64,000 bases of DNA from Stropharia rugosoannulata (Eukaryota > Basidiomycota > Agaricomycetes > Agaricales > Strophariaceae), in the NCBI GenBank assembly GCA_028532985.1, contig JANCIK010000002.1, positions 4,278,001-4,342,000 of the forward strand, read 5' to 3'. Both the position numbers and the translations under genes were made by a program. Positions 45,099-56,507 of this stretch are shown piece after piece (position 1 is the first letter of the stretch; every line of letters begins with the position of its first letter). The notes beneath the pieces were generated by a model. The model made no database searches. It was not told the DNA's origin and worked only from the letters and a program-made list of their open reading frames with translations.

Positions 45099-47260
45099 AT
45101 GGCGCCTTCGGTGTTGCTGGATGATTCTACGCTGGCAACTGGGATCAACCTGCTCGGCAATAATTGGCAACGGCAAACTGGGCAGAGCGGGGCTTACAAT
45201 GGCACGGAGACAAACTGGAAGTCGGGAGGGTCTTCCTCTACGAGTGTTCCTCCCCAGTTGAACCTTACTTTCTCGGGTGAGTGCGCATGTATGCTGTCCT
45301 GGAACGCTGGCTTAGATTGCCAGGTACCGACATCAACATATATGGATCTATTACGAGCTCCATGGCGGCAAACTACTCTATCGATGGTGGAACCCTAACG
45401 CCTGTTGTCTTCCCTCTCGGCGTTGACAGTGACCAGGTAGCTCATTTGTCCTTGTCGCTTCCCGCTCTACTGCTTAGCAGCCGTACAGACGGGTATAGAC
45501 CTGTTCAGCATATCCAATCTTGCAGATAACACCGCACACTCGTTGAACTTCTACCCGTTGCAAGGTCAGCTTACCGTCGATTTCGTGGCATACACACCGG
45601 CCAGTAACGCTCCGTTGAACGGGATGCGCCTAATTCTCGACGACATGGATCCTGCTATTGCATATTCGAATAACCAGTGGAATCATACTACTCTGAGTAA
45701 TATTGATGCTGGACGGCCGTATAAGGGAACCATAACGGGGACTAATGTCCAAGGCGCGACGATGCAACTGAATTTCCAGGGTACGCGTTCCGTTAGGGAG
45801 TTGATCGTGTCAAATATTTGCCTTACCTATTACCGCAGGTTCGGATATAGCGGTATTTGGTGTATTAAATGAACAGCACGGCAGTCTTGCAGCGACTTTC
45901 TCGGTGGATAATGGTCCTGTAACTACCTTCAGCCCCTTCGACGGCGACCAAGATTCCGACGACGGCGACTGGAGGCTAGCGAAACAGTTCTTTTATCAAT
46001 CTCTGAGTGCGGGACAGCATACGCTGTATGTCACGCTGACGTCTGTCAGTCAACAACAGGTGAGTACGGTATTTTTCGGATTTGGTAACATAGAATAACA
46101 TACGAGACAGGTTCTGTGGATTGATTCTGTCTCTTACACGGCCACCTCTGCGACTACGCTCGCGGGTGCTTCTGCTCCTGGTGCGATCTCTAATTCTGGT
46201 CCGGGCTCCAGCAACGGTTCTGGCTCTGGCTCTGGCTCTGGCTCTGGGTCGGGGAACAGTGGTAACTTTGGAAATGGTGGAAATATAGGATCGCATGGCT
46301 CTTCGTTCCCCAAAGCCTCCATAGCTGGAATCGCATTCGCACTGATCGCGTTTTTCATGCTCTCCATGTTCCTGCTACGTAATATGCGGAAGCGACGGGC
46401 GCTGCTGAACTCAGTCAAGAAACGTTAGGCTTTTCCTTTCATTATATATGCGCCTACTAACATTTAAGCTCGTAGCGATATACTCTCCCGTTGCGCCCCC
46501 GTCACCCAGTCCCCTCAACGCCCGCACTTCTATGGTCTCCGTCAGCACACTGTACAACCCGCATGACGGTGCCGCCCCTCCTGTTACTCGGACACTCATG
46601 AACAATGCCACGGCTCTTCAATCCGAGCCCGAGATCGGCCCGCTGTATAATCCCCACCTTCCTAATGTTGGTCGTAGCGCATCTGCGATGGCAGCTTATT
46701 CGTTACCGACTTCGCAGCTGGAGCGCTCCCGATCAAGTTCTGCCTTCGCCCTCAGTCCGCCGCCGGAACCCCCATATCGGAGACAGACGATGCATGTCAC
46801 CCACATCTCCACGGGATCGGTGGAGCGGGATCCGTTCGCGGCGACCGCGCAGACGTATTATACGTACAGCGGGAAGGAGCACCTCATCGGGCTACAGTGG
46901 GGGGACGTTGTCCCTCCCGCGCAAGTATCCGGTTTGGGAACCTCTGAAAAGGGAGCAAAGTCAGCTGATAAAGGTAAACGGATTAGCGCAAGGAGCAATG
47001 TACCTTCGAAACGTACGTCAACGGAGCAGAGGAGTGGTACGGATGAGGCACCCGCGCCACCGGCCAAGGAACAGACTCGCGCGCGCACCGGGGCGACGAG
47101 TGCGATGACTGACGCGAACCGGGTTCGCGCCTCTTCTGCCACTCTGGTGTCACCTGTTGTAGAGCGGAGAGCAGGCGCTGCCTCGGGACCCTCGCGCGCG
47201 ATAGACGCCGGACCTTTAGAGCTCCCACCGGCGTACAACGATGACTTGTACAGATTGTAA
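45099..47260 (+). CDS. Single-pass membrane protein with two beta-rich ectodomain modules, paralog 1
   Basis: About 633 aa from six exons: 45099-45276, 45324-45436, 45489-45780, 45839-46059, 46111-46423 and 46476-47260. The ectodomain (MAPSVLLDDSTLATG..., NWQRQTGQSGAYNGT) has two related modules, each starting FSGTDINIYG or FQGSDIAVFG. It continues with a Gly/Ser linker (GSGSGSGSGSG), then a membrane helix SIAGIAFALIAFFMLSMFLL, a basic stop (RNMRKRRALL) and a ~270-aa cytoplasmic tail with LPPAYNDDLY at its end. There is no N-terminal signal peptide in this model. The tail exon is joined by a GTTAGG donor and a branch-point-like CTAAC. A paralog with the same exon phases follows at 47936. This architecture is common in agaricomycetes; its function is not known to me. 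Confidence 0.85.
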
Positions 47261-47935
47261 GTTGTCAGTGTACCCGAGTTTATATTTTATACCCTGTGAA
47301 TGGACAGAGAGTGTTGTCAGTGTGATTTGTACACCAATAATTAGATACAATTACATGTAATCGGCATCGATGGGCTTGTCTTCTTGTACAGTATTTATGA
47401 CATGCATCCTTATGTTGAGTCACCGAGGGCAGTCAATGACCAGTCTGCATCAAATTCTATTTATACCCTTTATTTGGTCTTTATTTGTCAGTGCTTCACC
47501 CACAAGTTGGTGACACATACGTGCCGTCCCCTAGACCTGCCTCGCAACTGCCACTTACTAACCCAGTAACATCTTCAGTGCAGATGACTTGTCGAAGTCG
47601 AGTCCCCTCCTTTTGTTCTCTGGAGGGAGATATGATACGTCTATCATGCAAGCGCATTCATTCGGAAACTTAACGGAAACTTGACTGTGACGACGCTTGA
47701 TTGACATGAGTAATTTTGCTATCCTACAGACTGATGCCAGGCACACGAAATCTCCATCTGCAGTGCATAACCTTGTATTCAATCGCTTCACCCGGTCGCC
47801 TAATGAAGTCTCCCATGTCAAAACGAACGTTTGCAGCGTCGCATTACATGTCGACCAGCTGACGACCACTGCGCACGAACTTAGCCGTTGCAGTCCAAGC
47901 AACCCCCCTTGCTCTCGCGAATCCGAACGACCGCC
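47261..47935. other. Spacer between the paralog pair
   Basis: 670 bp holding the 3' end of paralog 1 and the promoter of paralog 2. No gene of its own is seen. Confidence 0.5.
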
Positions 47936-49751
47936 ATGAGTCCTGCAATACTGGTGGATGATTCGGCACTGCCCATCGACTCCAGCCTTCTTGGTGATAC
48001 CTGGCAGCGCAAAACGGGTCAAAGCGGCGCGTATAATGGCACAGTGTCTGTATGGACCCCCAGTAGTGATTCTGCCTTCCCCATCATTCCACCGGAATTG
48101 GAGCTGTTTTTCTATGGTATGTAGTCCCTTACCTGATTTCGTGCTGTGCTGACCTTTGCAGGCACCGATATCAATGTCTATGGAACCGTGTCAAACGGGG
48201 TGGCGGGGAATTATACCATCGACGAAACTACCCTTAGGGCGGTCAATTTCCCTACAGGACTTCCTGACGGCAAGGTCCTTTATTCGTTTCTTGCCTCTCC
48301 CGCTACAAGCCGCTGAATTGTATGCGGTCTCTCAGACAGGTGTTAATCTCTTCTCTTTATCTGGTCTCACGGAAGGCCTATACCACAATTTTCAACTATT
48401 TCCGAGCAAAGGACAGTTCATCATCGACTACTTGACGTATACACCTAATACCGACACGCTTCTGTCGGGACTGGACATCATCCTTGACGATCCAGATATT
48501 CCTCTTCAATACTCCAGTGGCCAGTGGAACCATACTACGGGAGATTTTGCGGCGGGACGTCCGTATAATGGAACCATGTCGGGTTCTAGCACACCAGGAG
48601 CGACGATGAAGCTCTCTTTTGAGGGTGAGCACGCCACTATTCAATTGTCAGCTCAAGTATACGGCTAATATTTGACCCAGGATCCGATATATCTGTTTAC
48701 GGGTTGCTCAACCAGGTGGCCGGCCAGTTAGCAGTGTCGTTCTCTGTTGATGGCCAGACTCCGACAGCATTTAACCCATTCAATGGCTCGCAAACTGTTA
48801 ACGCGTCCAGCTGGAAGGTCTCTCAGCAGTTCTTCCACCAGGATCTTGCTCCGGGATCGCATAACCTTCTCGTGACGCTCACCAATGTAACGGGGAATCA
48901 GGTATGTATCGTTCAGGGACCATTTCCCGCCACTGGTACTGAATGACGCAGGCCTTGTGGATAGACTCTGTTGTCTACGAGGCAACTTCGCAAACTACCC
49001 TGGCGGGCATATCGTCTCCGCCAACCACGTCAAGCGGCTCAGGCGGGGGCGGACCATTTGGTGGTGGCGGCGGCAGCGGCTCGACGTTCCCCAAAGCTGC
49101 TATAGCAGGTATCGCTGCCGGTGCTTTCATACTTGCACTTATATGCTTCAGATATGCCAGAAGGCAATGCGCTACTCCTGCCCGGACTATTGCCGTCAGT
49201 AAGTATCGGTCTATCTTTCACCGTTTGCACCACGCTGAGCAGCCGCCTCAGCGATACCCCCTCCCGCCCCGACGTCTCACCCGACAAGCCCACCTCCATG
49301 GGCGCCGTGGCACAATACCTCGCCATCTATGTACCCACAGCCCATGAATGAGCCGAATTGGAACCAGAACTGGCAGCAGCAGCAGCCCGTGCCTATGGAC
49401 AATATGCATCCGCCGATGCCTGAGCCTGTCCGTGCGCCACCCCAGGCTGTGCGAGCTCAGGACGGTGCTAACGAGCCCGCGTCACGGCGTAGAACTGATA
49501 TGGACGGTGGCTACGAGCCCGCACCACAGCGTAGAACTAATATGGACGGTGGCTACGAGCCCGCACCACAGCGTAGAACTGACATGGACGGTGGCTACGA
49601 ACCCGCACCGCAGAGCAGAACTGATATGGACGGTGGTTACGAGCCCACACCACAGCGTAGAACTGACATGGACGGCGCGAATGCGGACGAGAGGACTACG
49701 TCACCTGCGTCTGTACATGTTAATCGCGCACAGGAAGATGGGAGGGACTAG
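47936..49751 (+). CDS. Single-pass membrane protein with two beta-rich ectodomain modules, paralog 2
   Basis: About 519 aa, exons 47936-48116, 48162-48274, 48336-48624, 48681-48901, 48952-49198 and 49243-49751. Exons 2 and 4 have exactly the same lengths as in paralog 1 (113 and 221 nt) and every intron phase is the same. Ectodomain: MSPAILVDDSALPIDSSLLG, TWQRKTGQSGAYNGT, GTDINVYGTV, GSDISVYGLL, then a GGGGPFGGGGGSGS linker and a helix AAIAGIAAGAFILALICF. The cytoplasmic tail is unrelated to that of paralog 1: it is Pro/Gln-rich and contains about four and a half copies of a 14-residue repeat (RRTDMDGGYEPAPQ). No signal peptide in this model. Possible surface sensor or wall-binding protein, by architecture only. 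Confidence 0.85.
49488..49680 (+). repeat. 42-bp tandem repeat, ~4.6 units, in frame
   Basis: Units start at 49488, 49530, 49572, 49614 and 49656 (cgtagaactgatatggacgg core) and encode RRTDMDGGYEPAPQ with small changes. Nearly identical units suggest recent expansion and likely length variation between strains. Confidence 0.92.
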
Positions 49752-50225
49752 ATCTAACATCAAAGTCTGTGGTGGCCGGTGAAGTTTGGTAACTCTACTT
49801 ATGTTGCTATATTTTTATCCTCTATTTGTCAATGAACAGATTTCTTCGCATACGAGCAGAGACCGCCAAGTACTCATACCTAAGTATGTTCGTGTGACCA
49901 GTTTGGGGTTTGTTATCTTTTTATGATATTTTGGTGTCTTATGTTCTGGAGAGACTGGTTAATTCGGACCGCATTGAGCATGGTTTGTGATCACATTTTC
50001 TGTTGTACTGTCGGCTTATCTGTCTGTTCCAGGGAAGATGTGAACAAGCGGCTAAAAATGGACCAACTCTTGCCTCTATCATGATAACAAATGAAAATAG
50101 ACTGAAAAGGGAGATAATGAGAAGCCAGCAGTACGTCGGTTCAGCTACCGCACGCACTACACTGACAAGAGTACTTAAGCGTCACTGGGTAGTCTTAGCA
50201 AGACTCTCCCGTCTTTCCCAGCAAC
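49752..50225. other. Spacer, no gene seen
   Basis: AT-rich 470 bp; 3' flank of the membrane protein and promoter of the permease. Confidence 0.5.
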
Positions 50226-52877
50226 ATGTCTGGCCTGGTTAATCGTCTCAAGCGCAAGGTTATCATCCCGTCTGTGGTGTATAATGCTAATGAAGACCTT
50301 CTCCCCACTCCACCTGAGCTTCGACTGTGGACCTGGTGGAACTATAGCGCTATCTGGGCAGGGCTATCGTTCGACGCTACGTGGGTAAGTACAGAGATAT
50401 CATTTACCTGGCGATGTGTACTGATTTCCTTCGTGTTAAGTGGAATGTGGGATGTAGGTTCTCAGTTGTTATTAACTTAGTCATTACCGACGAAACTTAG
50501 CTGCTTTCATTGGCGTGGGCCTGACTGTCAGTCAGACAATCGCTCCTGTGTTGATCGGGAGTCTTTTGCTAGGTGTGGGAGCAGTGTATGTGTTCCTTGA
50601 CTTTTCGAATGGACTCTTTCTCTGACTTTATTGTAGCCTTAACTCGTCCTTCGGAGCCCACTACCATATCGGGTTCCCTGCCATGATTCGGTACGTGGCT
50701 CACAATAAATTGAACGATTTAGACTGAATACACTCTCATACAAGACCAACGTTCGGCGTCGTGGGTTCAAGATGGTTTGTCTTTATGCGTGGCATAATCG
50801 GGATTGTACGCACCTCTCTCGCCGTTATTCATCTTAAGTTCTGAATGGGTCTCTCTCAGGTGTGGTAGTAAGTTTACCGTCACTCATGTGCCTCAAGAGT
50901 GCCTTATCCCGTTACAAAGTGCTGTTCAGGTGTATTACTGCGGGCAGCTCATCAACGTTATGTTCATCTGCGCGTTCGGTCGGGCGTATATAGACTGGAA
51001 TCCTCATATGCCTGCTTCTGCAGGGACTGACGCCAAAACTATGCTCGTCTGTGAGTAGATATATACCCTCTTGTCAAGTGCTTCCATGTACCGTTGATGT
51101 TTTCAGACTTTCTGGCTTGGGGTATATCGTTCCCCCTAGTGTTTATTCACCCATCGAAACTTCGCAATATATTCAATATTAGAGCTATCGTTGCAGGCCC
51201 AGCATTTGTATCAGTGTTCAGTGAGTTTCTTTGACTGCTCCCCATTCCTGCGTAGCTCATATATTTTTTACAGTATGGTGTACGATTCTGGCACACAGAG
51301 ACCCCCGCGGCTTCCAAGGATTCGGAATTTTGCAAAGTAATCCCATCACCGGTCCCGCAGTTGGATGGGCTATCATGAGCAGCATCAACTCTGTGCTAGG
51401 GACAGCCGCACCTATGATAACGAATCAATCTGACGTGTCCCGCTACGCTCGTGATCCCAGGCAGTCAGGCTGGCCGCAGGGCGTGACCATCTTCGTTGCA
51501 CGATCCATCATGTCGTTTCTCAGTATCGTCGCGACTGCTTCCCTGCAGTCCCGCTATGGTGGTACGGCGAAATGGAATATATGGGAACAGCTTGCTCTCC
51601 TGCTGGACGAAAACTGGAATGCAAAAACCCGGTTTGGATGGTTCGTACTTGGATTTTCTATAACACCCGAAATAATCTCATTTGATTCTCGGTAGTTTCA
51701 TTATCGCCCTATGTGTATCATTCTCCGTTCTCGTCACCAATGCGTATGGAAATAGCATTCCCTTTGGAGCCGACATTTCTTCTCTTTTCCCCAGTGAGTG
51801 CCAAATCGAGTATCATTGGTTGCGAATTTTGACCTTGTAACTTTGATCAGAATACTTGAGTATGTTGGAGGCATCTAGCAGTTGGACGCACTCTGACCAC
51901 GCCGATAACAGATATAGTTAGAGGGCAAGTGATTATTGCATTGATTTCTCTGCCGGTGCTCCCCTGGCAAATACTGTAAGTGCCCGTTTGGATAACGTGA
52001 AGGGGTGGCGCTACTGATCAATTTCGTGTCTATGCAGGGTCAACGCACAGGCGTGTATGTAGACATAAATCATTGGGATCACTACATCTACAATCCACTG
52101 ACGCGTTTTTTGTACCAGTTCTCACATTTTTAGGGAGTTATACGTTCCTGATGGGGGCACTTTTGGGATGTCAGTGGGGCGACTTCATCGTACGCAGAGG
52201 AAACTAGTGCGTGCGGGAAGTTTAATTTACCCTAATTATACTAATTTAGAAAATGTACTAGTCATGTCCCGTCATTGTATAACTACGGCAAAGACACCAT
52301 ATACATGTATTCCTCGAGGGGATATAACTGGAGAGGGTTTGTATCCTGGCTTGCCACCTTTGCGTTCATCTTCCCAGTGAGTCCCTCCCCCGATTGTTTT
52401 CGCAAATTGATCAGTGGTGTTAAGTACTGACCTACTATCTAAGGGACTTATTGCGCAGTTCATTCCCAACAAAATGTCCCAGGCTCCACAAAAAATATAC
52501 GACATGGTCAGACTGCCCCTCGATATGAATCTTCATTGTAGGACTGAACGCTGTTTCTTTTTTCGCAGGGTTGGATACTTGGGGTATTCATGGCGATGTT
52601 CTTTTACATCGTCTTAAATAAGTTGTTCCCCGTGTCTTTGGTTCCGCGGGAGCACGCGAATGCACCGGAGACCAAGAGATGGTTGGGCATGAGTTCTATT
52701 CATGGTATGTGACGCGAACTCACTTCACGCCGAGGTATTTACCTATGGCTACTCTCAGGATTCTTCCCGGGTGATTCTATCCCTGGACAAGAAGATGCCT
52801 TAGATGATACCGACTCCTCTACTTTGGAGAACGAGAAGGATGTACCAATCGAGTCTTTTGGTGACGAGGAAGCCTGA
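50226..52877 (+). CDS. NCS1-family nucleobase/allantoin-type permease, possibly disrupted
   Basis: Plasma-membrane transporter of the NCS1 family (uracil, uridine, allantoin or related substrates). Exon 1 (50226-50384) gives PPELRLWTWWNYSAIWAGLS, a family hallmark. Later exons give RRNLAAFIGVGLTVSQTIAP, NSSFGAHYHIGFPAMIRPTF, SRWFVFMRGIIGIVWYAVQ, SDVSRYARDPRQSGWPQGVT, LVTNAYGNSIPFGADISSLF, LISLPVLPWQIL, FLGSYTFLMGALLGCQWGDF, YNWRGFVSWLATFAFIFPGL and an acidic C-terminus. I can read about 18 exons, with micro-exons of 8 nt (50860-50867), 9 nt (51851-51859) and 17 nt (52038-52054). Between 50385 and 50480 no canonical splicing restores the conserved VGSSL..GL segment in frame; stops occur in all frames. 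So the gene may carry a frameshift or use an unusual junction. Confidence 0.78.
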
Positions 52878-53439
52878 TCTGGAAGGTACAATAGGCTCAA
52901 AAGAATATCTGTGCAGACTTTATGTTATATCTTACTGAGTTTACAACGATTACAAGGGTCTGCTAAACAGTTATGAAAGAATCGATGAGATATCTTGAGC
53001 GAGGTTTGATTGGGCTTAAATGATGAGTACTACTCAGTTTTGCACTATACTTTAATACGATAGCGACAGCTATGTAAATGTGCAGCTCCCAGTTAGCGAT
53101 TATTGCCTTACTTATTGGCACCCAAATAGTTCACAAGAAGTTCTCGAGACTTGCTAGAGACCATGTAATTAAGCGGTAGCTGAAGGCTGGATGTTTCATT
53201 GATTAGATAAAATGCTGGAATGACTTGGGAATGACGGACGAGTTGCATGCCCGAAGCTTACCCGAAGTTGAAACTCGAAGACGCGATTGTCACGTAAATT
53301 AATTTAGGGCAGACTTAGACGTGACTCTAGGATTGCCACATCCTGAGGCGATGATGATAAACCTTTTCGCCTCCTCCACTGTTTCTGATATCCAAAGGTG
53401 GGAACGCAGAACTTTACAACGCCAATTACCTAACCAATC
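52878..53439. other. Spacer, no gene seen
   Basis: 560 bp between the permease and the decayed synthetase. The end may include the mutated start of the latter (gggaacgcagaactttacaac near 53400). Confidence 0.45.
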
Positions 53440-54895
53440 AATTGAAGAAGCCATTCCATATCACTGCACCTATATTCTACGCCAATGCGGCTCCGCATAC
53501 AGGCCACAAGTTGTACATCCTTGTCGCGGCCGATGTACTCGCGCGCTACCAGGTTCAGCGCGGACGCCAGGTAAACTTTCTGACCGGGACCGATGAACAT
53601 CGCAGTGAAACTCTAATAAACTGCAATGAATGTTTTTGGGAGGCTGGCCGCGAGTTGGAATTCTGTGACTTGTTCAATCGTCGGTTCAAGGTGTTTATAT
53701 ACGCATCAGGTTAGGTCTTAAGACGCTGACACTCCCCAGGACCTTGCCGCAAAATCGAACATAAGCAATACATGCTTCTTACACACGCCTTCGGAAAGTC
53801 ATCATAAGGCGTCCTAGAATTATCTCTATAAGAAAGGGTACAGTTACAAGAGCAAGTACGAAGGCCGGTGTTCTGTAACTGACGAGTACTTTTGTACTGA
53901 TGCGCAAAATTAGTCCTGCTCCGAGCTCGTTAGAGAACGGACAACCGTCGTATATCTCCCTAGAGACTGGCGCCGCTTTCGAATGGTCTTCAGAAGAGAA
54001 TTAAACGTTCAGACTGTCAGCGTTTCGTACAGCGTTACTGTCCCGCATTCTTGACTCCCCCATCTACGACGGCGCCGATCTTGTGTTTGGAGCAAACTCT
54101 CCCAGCGCCGGCATTATAGGCAAAAGACTTGACGACATATCCATTTCTCATTCAGCTTCCTGTCTTTCATGGGCACATCCCACCTTATGCCTGTAGGAGA
54201 CTGATGCCGATGAGTTTCACTGTTCGCGACTTTGTTCTCCCTACATGCCCTGTCGAAATATCGCTTTCCTCCGTGATGCACTGTCATTGTGCTTTGATTT
54301 TTACGTTTGACTGTCGTGGTTACCCAAATCCGCGAGATCCGATTACTTGAATTGTTCCTCATAAACCGGTCGACCTACATATCCGCTCGAGAACATCTCA
54401 GCGAGCTCAAAGCGCAATTGGGAAACTATTTTCTTCACATAGCTTCACCGCATATCTGTGCGCGTGCTAAAGCGCCAGATCAAGACGCAGAAAATAGGCT
54501 GCCGTTGAACTTGCAAAATTTATTCTTACAAACGTCAATCGAGGCAAAGGAGAATATCCACTCCAACTATGAGTAGTTGCGTTTGGCGCTTGCTTTACCC
54601 ACTCGCGTAGCGGGACCGATAGATAACTGCGAAGAGGGTACAGCGCTCACTGAAATCAAAAATTTACTCAAACATGTCAATCTGATGACCACGCTTCGAA
54701 ACCTCAGGCTAACAAGGGCGTGAGCGAAATTGGCCGGCAGAGTGCATACTACACGCATGGTAGGCCTGGAGACCCTAAGCGTCGCCGGCGCTTGCTTATC
54801 ACCGTTTACTCCTGAGGCGGCGTCAAAGCTGCTTCGGGGATTAGATAACAGGAGCAGGTTAGTTTGGGCAGAGGAGATACTGTGAATGACAGGGA
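53440..54895 (+). pseudogene. Decayed mitochondrial-type methionyl-tRNA synthetase
   Basis: Fragments of a class I methionyl-tRNA synthetase appear in order but in shifting frames with many stops. Readable pieces: KPFHITAPIFYANAAPHTGH (the HIGH-motif region, here HTGH), LVAADVLARYQVQRGRQVNF, LTGTDEH, then YKSKYEGRCSVTDEYFCTDA, ISLETGAAFEWSSEEN, a TALLSRILDSPIYDG-like piece, and near the end LETLSVAGACLSPFTPEAAS followed by LRGLDNRSR. The KMSKS loop could not be found. At 54768 onward the C-terminal part is clean over ~35 codons, so decay is uneven. A functional copy presumably exists elsewhere, because the enzyme is essential for mitochondrial translation. Confidence 0.85.
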
Positions 54896-56507
54896 ACTTC
54901 GGAGCATAAAGCTTTTCTGATTATAAAACATTGCTGTCCTTTTGAGACCGTATGCGAAGACGGTTACAGGGAAGAAGGGAATGGAGGCGTATACGAACGT
55001 ATCGGAAGAACCTATTCTGATCTGATGCGGGGTAATTCACAGGCGACGGGGCTGGTTCCTCTATGGGGATGGCACTGGGGAGGGGAAATAGGCTCAGATA
55101 CTATTATGGAACCTACATTTGAAGAACTAGAGAAATGTTGAAGAGTATGTATGTACATACTACAATTTAAACTGCCTTACATATCTATTACAGGTACATT
55201 TGGTGGTGCTACTAATACATAACAAGAATCACCGTTGGGAATCGGTAACTACGACTATACGCGTTATGTAAGGGCGTTGTAGTGCTGAGGCGTCCAGGGA
55301 AAGAATGCTACTTATACAGCTAGTGCCAACTCCCTCTCATAATTGATTGCTCCTCATGGCTGTTAATACAGAAAGTACATACTGACTCAGGCTTGGACGA
55401 CAAATCAACTGATGCGATGGCTAAGTGTGCTGGTCATATGACTTGTAGAATGCTGAGAAAAGGATCATTGCCTTCATAGTGGCTCGTTTATTGAATCCAA
55501 CTGGTATGAATGACGACCAACTTGAAGTTCATTCTACACTTGATATGTTTGGAGTTTCGTGCACTCCCCATTTGCTCGACAAAATATAAAATCTCTTACA
55601 CGTCCGCTATTGGAAAACCAATAAACATCTTCACGACTTGGGAAGTGCCGAGGTTCTACCGACAGATATTGCACTGATAAGTAAAAATGACCAGTTCGTC
55701 TCGAGTAACTTGAATAAATCATCTTAGCGAATATGAGAGAAAGTGTCAAAGCAGTTACTCTATCATGTAGCATACGACGAGGGTTTATAGTCCTGCAGTA
55801 TTATCCAGACAGATTCTTCTTAGATTGGTAACTCTTTTATGTTTTGACTATGAAACACACGGAAGATATTTAAAGAGACATATATTTCCAGAATGATACG
55901 CAGAACATGAATTGTTCAAATTTACATAAGCCCGCCTCAATGCAAGAATGAAGTGTTGGGTATTCGGAGGACGTATTTATGCGGCGTGAATAATTGAGTA
56001 CCGAGCTTGAAGCAGGATGATCTTACCAGAAACACAGATATGTAGATCTGTTTAAATGACTAAGTTTGTGATACAGAAGAGGATTTGTACTCAAGTAGAC
56101 TTTCTCATCCGTTACAAATCAAAGCAGAGCTTCTTGATATGAATCTCTTCCCAGTGTACAGAGAGCAATCGCTTTGGCCGTGAAACACCGCTGTCCCTAG
56201 TGACTACCCAAATCGAGCACAAGGATGGAGACGTCACATAGATCATTGTTTTTCCTCCCGTTAGTAACGGCATGAGTGCATGCCGTCCCCAGATTTCTCT
56301 GATTGTTGTCATAATATAGGCGCGCAATGCAGTACGGACTAGTACGGAGCCGTCGCGGTACTGCAAGGTGTATCTATGCCGGCTTTTCCAGTAGGACGAG
56401 TGTGCCTGCCAAGGTAGATTTGGCTGAGCGTGGGCAGCCATCTTCCTCTTTATCGTATAAAAGGAGTGAAACTGGACTCTACCCACCAGCTTACTATCCC
56501 TCTTCTC
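54896..56507. other. Gene-poor spacer
   Basis: 1.6 kb, AT-rich. Short frames on the minus strand at 55534-55773 and 56112-56516 lack support; the latter is antisense to the peroxidase promoter. Confidence 0.45.

Noticed and set aside
45428..45480. Alternative splice junction (phase 1) in membrane paralog 1, and a GC donor at 48270 in paralog 2
   Set aside because: Both become unnecessary when acceptors ending at 45488 (ccgtacag) and 48335 (tctctcag) are used: GT-AG introns in phase 0 in both genes, giving matching TGIDLFS and TGVNLFS.
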